Counted from the stretch's first letter, positions 27,724 to 37,734 are shown. The stretch: DNA of 64,000 nucleotides from Bacteroidia bacterium (GCA_009929375.1 SAAO01000006.1:57343-121342), one strand, 5' to 3'. The notes: generated by a model not told the origin, from the sequence alone. Program-made: numbers and translations.

Positions 27724-29541
27724 TCAGAGGCTCATTTTCGACTGAAAATAGCCATAAACAACTGATGCTCTAGACTTTCCAACAACTTCAATCAATTCCG
27801 CTTCAGTGGCTAAACTAATTCGTTTAAGGCTCTTAAAGTGCTTGATCAGGTCGGTTTTTGTTTTTTCACCTATTCCGGGTATAGAATCGAGTTCAGATGC
27901 AGTTTGGCTCTTACTTCTTTTCTCACGATGAAACTTAATAGCGAAACGATGCACCTCATCCTGCAAGCCGGCAAAAAATTTGAACAACTGATCGGTTGGC
28001 TTCAAACCAACAGCCATCGGTGGAAAACCGTAAAGGATTTCATTTGTTCTGTGTTTGGTATCTTTTGCCATACCGGCAATCGGAATATTCAATTTCAGCT
28101 CATCTTCTATCACCTGACGAATTATCTCCATTTGACCGACACCACCATCAGCCACGATCAAATCGGGGAGGGGAGAACCCTCATTTAACAATCGGGAATA
28201 ACGTCGAAAAACAACTTCCTTCATTGAGGCGTAGTCATCGGGACCACTCACCGTTTTAATCGTATATTTACGATAATCATTTTTAGATGGCTTTGCCTTT
28301 TTGTAAACCACACAAGCAGCTACTGCATCCGAACCCTGAATATTAGAATTATCAAAACACTCAATATGCATAGGAAGTTTTGGTAACTGAAGTCTGTCTT
28401 TTATGCTCTCTAACAGTTGAATAGCTCTCTGATCAGGATTTAACTTCTCTGATTGTTTTAACTTATCAAGTTTATATTGTCGAACATTCTGCAAAGACAA
28501 ATCGAGTAGCTTTTTACGATCACCACGCTGAGGCACAATGACTTTCGCATTATTTATGGAAAAATTAATGTGAAATGGAAGTACAATTTCAGTTGATTTA
28601 CTATTTAAACGATTGCGCAACTCAACTATAGCCATTGCTAGAATTTCCTCCTTTTCTTCGTCTAATCGCTTTTTATATTCGATGGTGTAACCCTGAACAA
28701 TACTTCCTTTTGATATTCTTAAAATATTAACAAATGCTGAATTATCGTTTTCATCATATGCGAAAACGTCGGTATCATCCAGAATGGTATTTGAAATTAC
28801 AGATTTTGATTTATAATTTTCGATGAGCTCATATTTCTGCTTAACCAAATGCGCTTCTTCAAATTTGTATTCTGCAGCGAGTGTTTTCATTTCATCGAGT
28901 AATAATTTACTTATCTCGTTTGCATCGCCCTCAATTATCTTTTTCACCGCATCTATATGTTTACGATAATCATCGACAGACTCTTTAGCTTCACAGGGAC
29001 CATTACATTTATGTATGTGGTATTGAAGACAAACTTTGAACTTTCCTTTTTTTATGTTTTCATCGAAAAGAGGAAGCCTGCATGTTCGAACAGGGTATAA
29101 CTGATGAATAATTTCCAATAAAGAGTTTATAGTATAATTTGAACTGTACGGTCCGTAATACAAAGATCCGTTCTTAATAATATTCCGCGTTTTGAAAACA
29201 CGTGGGAAAGGCTCGTTTGTAATACAAATACTAGGGTAGGTTTTTCCATCTTTCAGTAAAACATTATAACGTGGCTGATACTGTTTGATAAGATTGTTTT
29301 CCAGCAAAAGTGCGTCTTCTTCGGTATCGACAACAATATATTTCAAATAAGAAATATTTTTTACCAACACATTTGTTTTACCATATTCATGTACTTTATT
29401 GAAATATGAACTTACACGTTTCTTTAAATTTTTAGCTTTGCCTACATAGATGATTTCATCGTTTACATTAAAATACTGATACACTCCGGGTAAATCGGGG
29501 AGTGTACTTATCTGTTGTTTTAATGATTCTGAAGCATTCAT
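27724..29541 (-). CDS. uvrC: Excinuclease ABC subunit C
   Basis: A 605-residue UvrC. Residues about 13-90 form the GIY-YIG nuclease domain (LPGVYQYFN, IIYVGKAKNLKKRVSSYF) for the 3' incision, a UVR motif for UvrB contact lies near 205-240, an RNase-H-like domain for the 5' incision spans about 375-540 (IECFDNSNIQGSDAVA, VADGGVGQ) and helix-hairpin-helix motifs close it (LDSIPGIGEKTKTDLIKHF). It performs the dual incision in nucleotide excision repair with UvrA/UvrB. Two parS sites lie between its start and the end of mnmG. Confidence 0.97.
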   Translation of the reverse strand: MNASESLKQQISTLPDLPGVYQYFNVNDEIIYVGKAKNLKKRVSSYFNKVHEYGKTNVLVKNISYLKYIVVDTEEDALLLENNLIKQYQPRYNVLLKDGKTYPSICITNEPFPRVFKTRNIIKNGSLYYGPYSSNYTINSLLEIIHQLYPVRTCRLPLFDENIKKGKFKVCLQYHIHKCNGPCEAKESVDDYRKHIDAVKKIIEGDANEISKLLLDEMKTLAAEYKFEEAHLVKQKYELIENYKSKSVISNTILDDTDVFAYDENDNSAFVNILRISKGSIVQGYTIEYKKRLDEEKEEILAMAIVELRNRLNSKSTEIVLPFHINFSINNAKVIVPQRGDRKKLLDLSLQNVRQYKLDKLKQSEKLNPDQRAIQLLESIKDRLQLPKLPMHIECFDNSNIQGSDAVAACVVYKKAKPSKNDYRKYTIKTVSGPDDYASMKEVVFRRYSRLLNEGSPLPDLIVADGGVGQMEIIRQVIEDELKLNIPIAGMAKDTKHRTNEILYGFPPMAVGLKPTDQLFKFFAGLQDEVHRFAIKFHREKRSKSQTASELDSIPGIGEKTKTDLIKHFKSLKRISLATEAELIEVVGKSRASVVYGYFQSKMSL

Positions 29542-29558
29542 GAATAAAAAATTACATT

Positions 29559-29574
29559 TGTTCCACGTGAAACA
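29559..29574. other. parS site 1 (ParB/Spo0J binding)
   Basis: TGTTCCACGTGAAACA is an exact match to the widely conserved chromosomal parS consensus TGTTnCACGTGAAACA. Sixteen bases by chance in 64 kb is very unlikely. It sits in the 76-bp gap between uvrC and mnmG. Confidence 0.9.
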
Positions 29575-29595
29575 ATAAGTATAAAAACAGCAAAT

Positions 29596-29611
29596 TGTTT
29601 CACGTGAAACA
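29596..29611. other. parS site 2 (ParB/Spo0J binding)
   Basis: TGTTTCACGTGAAACA is the fully palindromic form of the parS consensus, 37 bp start-to-start from the first site. Two exact sites in one short gap point to a true centromere-like element loading ParB and, through it, SMC. Confidence 0.93.
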
Positions 29612-29617
29612 CTGTTT

Positions 29618-31492
29618 TTATCGACCTAAAAGCACTAATAAAACATTTACATCGCTCGGTGAAATACCGGGAATTCTACTTGCCTGACCTATTGTTTCTG
29701 GATCAATCTTTATCAGTTTCTGACGAGCTTCAGTCGACAAAGAAAGTATACTTGCATAGTCTACGCGTCCACGTAAGGGTATATGCTCGAGTCTTTGCAA
29801 CTTTTCGGCAATTAATTTCTCCCTTTCAATATATCCTTCATACTTAAGTAAAACTTCCGTTGCTTCTACAATTTCATCTTTTCTATCAGGTAAAGCTTGG
29901 AGTTTATCTTTTAATGCCGGTACTGCTTCTGCAAGGTCACTAATTCCAAACTGAGGGCGCAAAATAAGATCATGCAATTTACAACCATGTTTAAGTTCAG
30001 ATGAACCGTTCGAGCTTAAAAATGAATTGATGTAAGCAGGTTTGATAGAATAGTTCTTTACAAAATCAATTAAGTCCTTTTGAACTTTTAGTTTTGATTG
30101 CAACAATAAGTTACGATGTTCATCAACCAAACCAATTGAATAACCAAGAGGAGTAAGGCGAACATCAGCATCATCCTGACGTAAAATAAGACGATATTCA
30201 GCCCTCGAGGTAAACATACGATATGGTTCATCTACGCCTTTCGTAACCAAATCATCAATCAGAACACCGATATAAGCATCATTACGACCTAAAACGAAAG
30301 GCTTTCCACCATGACAGTTTATATGTGCATTAATACCAGCAATAAGACCCTGACCGGCGGCTTCTTCGTAACCTGTGGTTCCATTAATCTGACCTGCAAA
30401 GAAAAGATTATTTATAAGTTTAGTTTCAAGTGTATGCTTTAACTGGGTTGGATCAAAAAAATCATATTCTATTGCATAACCAGGACGATAAATCTGAGCA
30501 TTTTCAAGACCTGAAACTGTATGAATGGCACGAATTTGAACGTCGAGTGGGAGAGAAGAAGAAAACCCATTGATATAATATTCCTGTGAATCGACACCTT
30601 CTGGCTCGAGAAATAACTGATGCGACAACTTGTCGGCAAAAGTGACAATCTTAGTTTCGATACTTGGACAGTAACGCGGACCTATACTTTGAATTTGTCC
30701 ATTGTAAAGAGGAGAATCTACTAAACCTGTTCGTAACTCATCATGCGTATTTTCGTTAGTATAAGTAATCCAACAACTCATTTGTTTAAGATTACGTGAA
30801 ACAGTATCAAGGAAAGAGAACTTATGAAAATCATTTTCACCAATCTGTTCAGTCATTTTTGAGAAATCAATAGTACGCCCATCAATACGTGCTGGTGTTC
30901 CGGTTTTCATCCTGTCTGTAGCAAAACCTATAGATTTCAATTGTTCTGTAAGACCGAAAGATGCTGGTTCGGAAATTCTACCACCTACAATCTGACTTTT
31001 GCCAATATGCAATAAACCAGATAAAAATGTTCCGGCTGTAAGGACAACTGCTTTTGAACGCATTTCTACACCAAGAGCAGTCACTACACCACAAACTTCT
31101 CCATTTTCAATAATCAGCTGACGAACTGTATCCTGCCAAACATAAAGATTTGGAGTATTAGCTATAATCTTAATCCATTCCTGAATAAATTGATGACGAT
31201 CGCTTTGAGAGCGTGGACTCCACATAGCAGGACCTTTTGATCGGTTGAGCATACGAAACTGAATCGCAGAACGGTCAGTAACAATTCCCATCTGACCACC
31301 TAACGCATCAATCTCACGTACTATCTGACCTTTTGCAATTCCACCTACAGCTGGATTGCAACTCATTTGGCCAATTTTATTCATGTCCATTGTAATCAAA
31401 AGAGTCTTAGAACCCATGTTGGCTGAAGCACAAGCAGCTTCATTGCCAGCATGACCAGCACCAATTACAATAACATCATATTTAAAGTCCAT
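29618..31492 (-). CDS. mnmG: tRNA uridine-5-carboxymethylaminomethyl synthesis enzyme MnmG (GidA)
   Basis: A 624-residue FAD protein. VIVIGAGHAGNEAACASANMG is the dinucleotide-binding fold, followed by the GidA signatures GQMSCNPAVGGIAKGQIVREID, GPRYCPSIETK and NGTTGYEEAAGQG. With MnmE it adds the carboxymethylaminomethyl group to U34 of tRNAs. Length is normal. A TACCTTTG -7 type element on this strand lies at 31565-31572, about 73 bp before the start. mnmG is commonly close to the replication origin, and here it is next to two parS sites. Confidence 0.97.
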   Translation of the reverse strand: MDFKYDVIVIGAGHAGNEAACASANMGSKTLLITMDMNKIGQMSCNPAVGGIAKGQIVREIDALGGQMGIVTDRSAIQFRMLNRSKGPAMWSPRSQSDRHQFIQEWIKIIANTPNLYVWQDTVRQLIIENGEVCGVVTALGVEMRSKAVVLTAGTFLSGLLHIGKSQIVGGRISEPASFGLTEQLKSIGFATDRMKTGTPARIDGRTIDFSKMTEQIGENDFHKFSFLDTVSRNLKQMSCWITYTNENTHDELRTGLVDSPLYNGQIQSIGPRYCPSIETKIVTFADKLSHQLFLEPEGVDSQEYYINGFSSSLPLDVQIRAIHTVSGLENAQIYRPGYAIEYDFFDPTQLKHTLETKLINNLFFAGQINGTTGYEEAAGQGLIAGINAHINCHGGKPFVLGRNDAYIGVLIDDLVTKGVDEPYRMFTSRAEYRLILRQDDADVRLTPLGYSIGLVDEHRNLLLQSKLKVQKDLIDFVKNYSIKPAYINSFLSSNGSSELKHGCKLHDLILRPQFGISDLAEAVPALKDKLQALPDRKDEIVEATEVLLKYEGYIEREKLIAEKLQRLEHIPLRGRVDYASILSLSTEARQKLIKIDPETIGQASRIPGISPSDVNVLLVLLGR

Positions 31493-31675
31493 AAATTATA
31501 TATAACTGAATATCAATGAATTATAAAAATTACATTGACCTAAATTAATAAGTAAAATTGTTTGCAAAGGTATAAACAAAATTTCGAACTCAGTGTTCAA
31601 ATCTCAATTTCAACAAGTTAAGGAATAATAATAGCACAATTTGAAAAATAAAATGCTGAAATACAGAGACAAAAA

Positions 31676-31699
31676 AAGGGATGCAAAAACGCATCCCTT
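31676..31699 (-). terminator. Intrinsic terminator of asd
   Basis: AAGGGATGC and GCATCCCTT pair across a 6-base loop 20 bp beyond the asd stop; read on the minus strand the stem is followed by a run of T. A good Rho-independent terminator. Confidence 0.8.
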
Positions 31700-31718
31700 A
31701 TATTGAAAAGCAAAATAA

Positions 31719-32729
31719 TTACTTAATATCACCTTCAGCGATAAGATATTCGGCAATCTGAACAGCATTAAGAGCTGCTCCTTTTTTAATCTGATCACTA
31801 ACGCACCAGAATGTGATTCCATTCGGGTTAGCCAAATCTTTACGAATACGACCTACGTGAACGGGATCCTTGCCAGAAAGAAACAATGGCATAGGATATT
31901 TCTTTTCAGCAGGATTATCAATCACTTCAACGCCGGGAGCAGAAGCAAAAGCAGCACGAACTTCTTCTACTGAAAGCGGACGTTCAGTTTCAGCCCATAC
32001 ACTTTCAGAGTGAGCACGAAGAGCAGGAACACGAACACACATAGCACTCACTTCAATATCTGAATGCATAATTTTGCGGGTTTCGTGATACATTTTCATC
32101 TCTTCCTTTGTGTATCCGTTATCAGTGAAAACATCAATCTGAGGAATAAGATTATAAGCAAGCTGATAAGCAAATTTACTTACTGTAGGTTCTTCGCCAG
32201 CTAAAACCTGACGATATTGAAGATCGAGTTCATCCATAGCAGCAGCACCGGCACCTGATGCAGCCTGATATGTAGAAACATGTACACGATTGATGTGTGA
32301 AAGATTTTCAATTGCTTTGAGTGCGACAACCATCTGAATTGTTGTACAGTTAGGATTAGCGATAATTCCACGTGGACGGTCTTTTGCATCATCAGCATTC
32401 ACTTCAGGTACAACCAATGGAATATCATTCTCCATACGGAAAGCCGAAGAATTATCAATCATTACTGCACCAAATTTAGTAATATCAGCAGCATATTCTT
32501 TTGAAATACCAGCACCGGCTGAAGTAAACACAATGTCCATTCCCTTAAAATCATCACCGTGTTTAAGCTCTTTGACTGTATATTTTTCACCATTAAACTC
32601 ATATACACTACCCGCACTACGTGACGAACCAAAAAGAGTCAGTTCGGTCAGCGGGAAATTGCGCTCGGCCAACACACGCAAAAATTCCTGGCCTACGGCG
32701 CCACTGGCACCAACGATTGCTACTTTCAT
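31719..32729 (-). CDS. asd: Aspartate-semialdehyde dehydrogenase
   Basis: A 336-residue enzyme. [20 protein letters not shown] is the NADP-binding N-terminus, followed by [10 protein letters not shown]; the catalytic Cys128 lies in NPNCTTIQ, and the later [14 protein letters not shown] and IPQIDVF motifs are those of the family. It reduces aspartyl phosphate to aspartate semialdehyde, the branch point to lysine, diaminopimelate, threonine and methionine. Monocistronic, with its own terminator, divergent from the lamin-tail gene. Length is normal. Confidence 0.97.
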   Translation of the reverse strand: MKVAIVGASGAVGQEFLRVLAERNFPLTELTLFGSSRSAGSVYEFNGEKYTVKELKHGDDFKGMDIVFTSAGAGISKEYAADITKFGAVMIDNSSAFRMENDIPLVVPEVNADDAKDRPRGIIANPNCTTIQMVVALKAIENLSHINRVHVSTYQAASGAGAAAMDELDLQYRQVLAGEEPTVSKFAYQLAYNLIPQIDVFTDNGYTKEEMKMYHETRKIMHSDIEVSAMCVRVPALRAHSESVWAETERPLSVEEVRAAFASAPGVEVIDNPAEKKYPMPLFLSGKDPVHVGRIRKDLANPNGITFWCVSDQIKKGAALNAVQIAEYLIAEGDIK

Positions 32730-32786
32730 TGATTAAATGATTAGTTTTGAGAAAATTGTAATCTCAAATTTTTGATTAAAATAAAT

Positions 32787-32817
32787 TTTGTTTCTTAATT
32801 TATTGTTTTTATCTTTG
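32787..32817 (+). promoter_or_regulatory. Consensus Bacteroidetes promoter
   Basis: TTTG at 32787-32790, a 19-bp spacer and TATCTTTG at 32810-32817 match the -33/-7 consensus exactly. The next start codon on this strand is 32902, giving a leader of about 75 bases for the lamin-tail gene. Confidence 0.75.
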
Positions 32818-32901
32818 CGACTAAATGTGAATAATAAAACCACACATTAAACCTTAAATTAGTTTGCAAAAGTAATTCATTTTTATATAATTAGCAACAA
32901 T

Positions 32902-34683
32902 ATGAAAGCACGAATTCTGTTTTTTATGATTTTTGCGTCAATATTAAGCAAAGCGCAAATAAACGAAAGTTTTTCAGATGGCAATTTTAACAAAAATCCT
33001 GAATGGACAGGAGATACAGCAAACTTCCGAATAAACGAAAATCTTCAGTTACAATCCAATGCAACAAGCACCTCTGTATCCTCACTTTTTATAAATTCTG
33101 AATCGATAGTCAATGCCGAATGGAGTGCACATTTTATAATCAATTACAGCACATCTTCATCGAACTATGCTGCCATGTATATCATAGCAGATAATAACGA
33201 TATCACAACAGGTTTGAATGGATATTATGTACAGATTGGAGGTACAAACGATGAAATATCGCTCTTTTTGCAACAGGGGACAAAAAAAACGAAAATTATT
33301 GATGGTCAGGACAAACGTATTGCTGACGATATAGTGAATGTAGAAGTAAAAGTGACACGCGATAAAAATGGCAATTTTGAATTATGGTCGAAAAAGATCA
33401 ATGAAACGGAATTTAGCTCTGAAGGAAAAGCTCGAAACGATGCAGTAACGAGATCATATTATTTTGGATTATTGTATTCAAATACAAGCACAACCGGAAA
33501 AGCATATATTTTTGATGATATTCTGGTAAAAGGTGAAAAGGCTGATGATAACACAGCACCGGAAATTTCAGGAATAAAAATCACAGATAGAAATAAATTG
33601 CAAATAACATTCTCGGAAAAAATTAATGTTGGGGATTTTCAAATTTTGATAAACAATGAAAGGGTCAAAGCAGATAGTCTTACACTGAATTCATCTAAAA
33701 ATATATTGAATCTGAAACTCAGCTATAAGTTTGAAACAGGAATAAAATATGCTGTCACAATCGGGGGTATTAAGGATTATTCAGATAACTACATCGGAAA
33801 TGATATTTATTACAGCGGAATTCCTGAAGATGGAGAAACAGGTGATTTAGTCTGGAATGAGATCATGTTTAATGCAGCAGATAATTCATCAGAATATGTG
33901 GAAATATTTAACCGAAGTAACAAGGTGATTGAACTGACAGAAATGTATATCAGCACACGTAAAAATGATGGAAGTCTGAATACAGGAAACAAAATAACTG
34001 ACTATCTGCTTATTTATCCTAAGGAATATGCAGCATATACAACTTCAGCTGACTCAGTGAGAAAATATCATAACTGTCCACAGGATGCAAACATATACAA
34101 ACTAAATCTGAGCAGCCTGAATAACACATCAGCAAGTATAGTATTGACTAACAATACGAAAGAAATAATATATGATGAATTTCGCTATGACGAAAAATGG
34201 CATCATACGCTGATCAAGAATCCTAAAGGTGTGGCGCTGGAAAAAATTCATCCTGAACTTGAAACACAAAACATCAGTTCGTGGCATTCGGCAGGAAGTA
34301 ATGGAAACTACGGAACGCCCGGTTACAAAAATTCGCAATACAGGGAAACAGACACGGAAAATGCAAATAATAAAATTGTGTGGCTCGACTCCGATAGTTT
34401 TAGTCCCGACAACAATGGTCATAACGATTTATGCGTAATCCGGTTTAAACACAATGAAAACGGATATATAGCAAATATAAAAGTTTTGAATACAGAGGGT
34501 TATATTATCTATGAAATAGCGAATAACAGAATAATGGAACCTGAGGATTTCATAATTTGGGATGGTAAAACAAAAGCAGGAAACATAGTGAATGCAGGAT
34601 TATACGTCGTCTATTTTGAAGCTATTCATCCCACAAAATCAGAAAAAATAATCAAAAAAATTCCACTGGCAGTCACATTCTGA
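32902..34683 (+). CDS. Secreted lamin-tail-domain protein with gliding/T9SS-like C-terminus
   Basis: 593 residues with a signal peptide (about 1-18, cut after SKA). The first 200 residues resemble a concanavalin-like sandwich (INESFSDGNFNKNPEWTGD is a typical opening). A Big_5-like Ig domain follows near 220-310 (DNTAPEISGIKITDRNKLQITFSE), then a lamin-tail domain near 315-470 (DLVWNEIMFNAADNSSEYVEIFNRS, VALEKIHPE). The last 90 residues (DSFSPDNNGHNDL, NAGLYVVYFEA) form a CHU_C/gliding-motility type C-terminal domain, the type B kind of T9SS signal. It is probably secreted by the type IX system; the role is unknown, perhaps adhesion. Confidence 0.87.
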   Translation: MKARILFFMIFASILSKAQINESFSDGNFNKNPEWTGDTANFRINENLQLQSNATSTSVSSLFINSESIVNAEWSAHFIINYSTSSSNYAAMYIIADNNDITTGLNGYYVQIGGTNDEISLFLQQGTKKTKIIDGQDKRIADDIVNVEVKVTRDKNGNFELWSKKINETEFSSEGKARNDAVTRSYYFGLLYSNTSTTGKAYIFDDILVKGEKADDNTAPEISGIKITDRNKLQITFSEKINVGDFQILINNERVKADSLTLNSSKNILNLKLSYKFETGIKYAVTIGGIKDYSDNYIGNDIYYSGIPEDGETGDLVWNEIMFNAADNSSEYVEIFNRSNKVIELTEMYISTRKNDGSLNTGNKITDYLLIYPKEYAAYTTSADSVRKYHNCPQDANIYKLNLSSLNNTSASIVLTNNTKEIIYDEFRYDEKWHHTLIKNPKGVALEKIHPELETQNISSWHSAGSNGNYGTPGYKNSQYRETDTENANNKIVWLDSDSFSPDNNGHNDLCVIRFKHNENGYIANIKVLNTEGYIIYEIANNRIMEPEDFIIWDGKTKAGNIVNAGLYVVYFEAIHPTKSEKIIKKIPLAVTF

Positions 34684-34854
34684 TTATTTTGATATTTTAA
34701 CGCCGTATAATACAATAAATCAGCTATCTTTGCAGTCGTTTTTGTCTAAATTAATGTTTCGTGGCAAAAACTTTTTTAATTAAATTATCAACAAAAATAC
34801 TTCTGACATAAACGAATATCACGCTCATTTTGCGAAGTATTTAAACAGAAAAGA

Positions 34855-35439
34855 ATGGAAAAGGTAAGCTATGCTCTCGGATTGAGTCTGGGAAACAACT
34901 TGATGAACAGCGGAATAGAAACTATCGACTACGCAAAATTAGCAAAAGGTATTCAGGATGTATTTGAAAAAAACGAACCTGAAATAAGCTATCAGGAAGC
35001 ACAAAACGTAATCAACGAATTTTTCGAACAACTTCAGAAAAAAGCTTCAGAAGCAACAATCAAAGCAGGACAGGATTTTCTGAACGAAAATGCAAAACGC
35101 CCCGAAGTAATTACCCTCGAAAGCGGACTACAGTACGAAATAATCAAAGATGCAAACGGTCCGAAACCAAAAGCAAGCGACAAAGTTACAGTACATTATC
35201 ACGGAACACTGATCGATGGAAAAGTATTCGACAGCTCGGTACAACGTGGCGAACCAGCTACATTTGGGGTTACTCAGGTGATCAGCGGTTGGGTTGAAGC
35301 ACTTCAGTTAATGCCTGTTGGCTCAAAATGGAAACTTTTCATTCCTTCGAATCTGGCTTACGGAGCTCAGGGCGCAGGTAAGGCCATCGGACCACATACT
35401 ACACTTATTTTCGAAGTGGAACTGATAGGTATTGCATAA
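34855..35439 (+). CDS. FKBP-type peptidyl-prolyl isomerase (FklB-like), cytoplasmic
   Basis: 194 residues without a signal peptide. An N-terminal dimerisation domain (SYALGLSLGNNLMNSGIETIDY) precedes the FKBP domain at about 100-194: VHYHGTLIDGKVFDSS, VISGWVEALQLMPVGSKWKLFIP and LAYGAQGAG, all isomerase-site residues present. It speeds prolyl cis-trans isomerisation and acts as a chaperone. First of four FKBP-family genes in tandem, all on the plus strand, spaced 23-38 bp apart. A TATCTTTG element lies at 34725-34732 upstream. Confidence 0.93.
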   Translation: MEKVSYALGLSLGNNLMNSGIETIDYAKLAKGIQDVFEKNEPEISYQEAQNVINEFFEQLQKKASEATIKAGQDFLNENAKRPEVITLESGLQYEIIKDANGPKPKASDKVTVHYHGTLIDGKVFDSSVQRGEPATFGVTQVISGWVEALQLMPVGSKWKLFIPSNLAYGAQGAGKAIGPHTTLIFEVELIGIA

Positions 35440-35471
35440 ATTCACGAAAAAATCTGATAATAAATACGCAC

Positions 35472-36251
35472 ATGAGAAAAACAATTTTATTTTGCCTGGC
35501 ACTCAGCCTTGTTGTTACAGGAGCGGAAGCCAAAGAAAAAAAATCAAAAAAATCGAAGAAAAATAAAGTAGAGGTAGTTGAAAAAGTGATGACCAACGAT
35601 GTAGACTCGATGAGCTACGCACTTGGTTTGAACGTTGGTAACGACTTTGCTAAAAATCTGAAATCAATTCCCGGTGGAAAATCAAACTACGATTTAATCA
35701 TTAAAGGATTCAGCACGGCCATGAAAGGTGATTCAGCCCTTATGTCGTCCGAAGCTGCAATGCAATATTTCAATAGCTACATTCAGGCAGCTCAGGCTAA
35801 GGAAACTGAACTCAAAAAGAGTGCTGGTGAGAAATTTTTAGCTGATAACATGAATGCCGAAGGTGTAAATGTAACTCCATCAGGACTTCAGTATAAAGTT
35901 CTTGTTCCGGCAGAAGGAAAAAAACCACAGGCTCAGGATACAGTAAAAGTACATTATACAGGAACTTTGCTCGACGGAACTAAATTCGACAGTTCGGTTG
36001 ACAGAGGCGAACCTATTGAATTTCCTTTGAATCAGGTTATCAAAGGATGGACTGAAGGCGTACAACTTATGGCAGTAGGTTCAAAATACAAATTCTTTAT
36101 TCCTTACAATCTCGGTTATGGCGAACAGGGAGCAGGTGGTGTAATTCCTCCGTTTGCTACACTTATTTTCGAAGTTGAATTGCTGGATATCAAACCATTC
36201 AAAGAACCCGAAAATTTTCTGAAAGATATTAAACCACTTAAAACGAAATAA
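35472..36251 (+). CDS. FKBP-type peptidyl-prolyl isomerase, exported
   Basis: 259 residues. A cleavable signal peptide (MRKTILFCLALSLVVTGAEA) is followed by a very lysine-rich linker (KEKKSKKSKKNK), an FKBP N-terminal domain (SMSYALGLNVGNDFAKNLKS) and the catalytic domain near 150-245 (VHYTGTLLDGTKFDSS, VIKGWTEGVQLMAVGSKYKFFIP). A predicted periplasmic foldase. The only member of the cluster with the basic linker. Starts 32 bp after the first gene. Confidence 0.93.
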   Translation: MRKTILFCLALSLVVTGAEAKEKKSKKSKKNKVEVVEKVMTNDVDSMSYALGLNVGNDFAKNLKSIPGGKSNYDLIIKGFSTAMKGDSALMSSEAAMQYFNSYIQAAQAKETELKKSAGEKFLADNMNAEGVNVTPSGLQYKVLVPAEGKKPQAQDTVKVHYTGTLLDGTKFDSSVDRGEPIEFPLNQVIKGWTEGVQLMAVGSKYKFFIPYNLGYGEQGAGGVIPPFATLIFEVELLDIKPFKEPENFLKDIKPLKTK

Positions 36252-36274
36252 TTAAAATATAAATTATAACACAA

Positions 36275-36796
36275 ATGAAAAAACTTAGCATTCTTACAAT
36301 TATCACATTGGTTGCAGTTTTACTGATGTCGTCGTGCAACAGCTACAAACCAAAAGAAGTTACTCTGAACAACATGAACGACAGTCTGAACTATACACTC
36401 GGACTTTCGAATGGTAAAGGTATCAAAGATTATTACATGCAAACCGACACTACCGACAAAGCTATTGCAGCTTTAATGGAAGCACTCGACAAAGCATTTG
36501 AAGGTGAAGCAAGCACCGACGAAATGTACAAAATCGGTCTGCAGGTAGGTAACTCATTCAAACAACAGAAAAAACAGGGTTTGATGGGTGATTCAACTTT
36601 GGTATTCAACAGCGAGCTTGTAAAACAGGGACTTGTAAACGCTCTTAAAGATTTCAAAGAAGGCATGACAGCTGAGGAATCGGAAGAATATATCCGTAAA
36701 GTGATGATGGAAATTCAGGACAAAAAAATGCGTGAGCAAATGCCACAACAGGCTCCTGCAACACCCGCAACTCCTGCTGATACTATCGCTCAATAA
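36275..36796 (+). CDS. FKBP N-terminal-domain lipoprotein lacking the isomerase domain
   Basis: 173 residues. The lipoprotein signal (LLMSSCNS, Cys20) precedes an FKBP N-terminal dimerisation domain (MNDSLNYTLGLSNGKGIKDYY, GDSTLVFNSELVKQGLVNAL) and a long helix (EESEEYIRKVMMEIQDKKMREQ). The protein then ends in a Pro/Ala-rich tail (QQAPATPATPADTIAQ); the FKBP catalytic domain present in both neighbours is absent. The tail is clean and no downstream frame continues the domain, so this looks like a real short protein, not a frameshift. It may form heterodimers with the next lipoprotein (inference). Confidence 0.85.
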   Translation: MKKLSILTIITLVAVLLMSSCNSYKPKEVTLNNMNDSLNYTLGLSNGKGIKDYYMQTDTTDKAIAALMEALDKAFEGEASTDEMYKIGLQVGNSFKQQKKQGLMGDSTLVFNSELVKQGLVNALKDFKEGMTAEESEEYIRKVMMEIQDKKMREQMPQQAPATPATPADTIAQ

Positions 36797-36834
36797 TTCA
36801 TAATCCATTATTAATTGATTAACAGAAATATAAA

Positions 36835-37710
36835 ATGAAAAAACTTAATATATTCTTAGTGGTAGCCGTAATTGCTGCTTCTGTACTTAGCTCTTGCAAC
36901 AGCAACAGCACAAAAATGCCTTCACTTAAAAATCAGATTGACAGTTTGAACTATGCTTTTGGTCTTGCCAACGGTAATGGAATTAAACAATATTATCTGG
37001 CAGCTGATTCAGCAAACGCTGATTCGCTGAACGCTAAAATCGAATCTTTACTTCGCGGAATGGACGAAGGAATGAAAGGTGATGTAGCCGAAAATCCTGA
37101 ACTTGCCGAACTTGGTACCAACATTGGTAATGCACTGAAAGAACAAAAAACAGCCGGTCTTATGGGCGACTCAAGCCTTACTGTAGATATTAAACTTATC
37201 AAACAGGGACTTGTAAACGGTATGAAAGGTTCGAACATTCAAATGACTGCTGAAGAAGCTCAGACATATCTGAATGCAACCATGCAAAAACTGCAGGAAA
37301 AACGTATGCAGGAACAAAACGGCCCTAACAAAGCTGCAGGCGAAGTTTTCCTGAAAGAAAACGCTAAAAAAGCAGGTGTTGTAACCACTGCTAGCGGTCT
37401 GCAATACGAAGTAATCAAAAAAGGCACAGGAGCTCTTCCTACCGATACAAGCCGTGTAAAAGTACATTATCACGGAACTTTGATCGACGGAACTGTATTC
37501 GACAGCTCAGTTGATCGTGGCGAACCAGCAGTATTTGGTGTAAACCAGGTTATCAAAGGCTGGACCGAAGCGCTTAAACTTATGCCTGTAGGTTCAAAAT
37601 ACAAACTCTACATTCCACAGGAACTTGCCTACGGAAGCCAGAACATGGGAAATATCAAACCTTTCTCAGCTCTTATTTTCGAAGTTGAACTGATTAGCAT
37701 CGAAAAATAA
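36835..37710 (+). CDS. FKBP-type peptidyl-prolyl isomerase lipoprotein
   Basis: 291 residues. The lipoprotein signal (VLSSCNSN) is followed by an FKBP N-terminal domain nearly colinear with the previous gene (IDSLNYAFGLANGNGIKQYY, LIKQGLVNGMKG), a helix, and a complete FKBP domain (VHYHGTLIDGTVFDSS, VIKGWTEALKLMPVGSKYKLYIP, LAYGSQNMG). A membrane-tethered periplasmic isomerase resembling Mip/FkpA. Last of the tandem cluster; a terminator follows. Confidence 0.93.
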   Translation: MKKLNIFLVVAVIAASVLSSCNSNSTKMPSLKNQIDSLNYAFGLANGNGIKQYYLAADSANADSLNAKIESLLRGMDEGMKGDVAENPELAELGTNIGNALKEQKTAGLMGDSSLTVDIKLIKQGLVNGMKGSNIQMTAEEAQTYLNATMQKLQEKRMQEQNGPNKAAGEVFLKENAKKAGVVTTASGLQYEVIKKGTGALPTDTSRVKVHYHGTLIDGTVFDSSVDRGEPAVFGVNQVIKGWTEALKLMPVGSKYKLYIPQELAYGSQNMGNIKPFSALIFEVELISIEK

Positions 37711-37734
37711 TCAGGCAAATAATATTGCTTTACG

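Noticed and set aside
31610..31822. 70-codon minus-strand frame at the asd 3' end
   Set aside because: Overlaps asd coding sequence in another frame and its terminator; no start signal or family.
36275..36796. Frameshifted FKBP pseudogene
   Set aside because: The frame ends in a clean tail and no remnant of the catalytic domain is found in the 38 bp before the next gene, so a real short protein is more likely.
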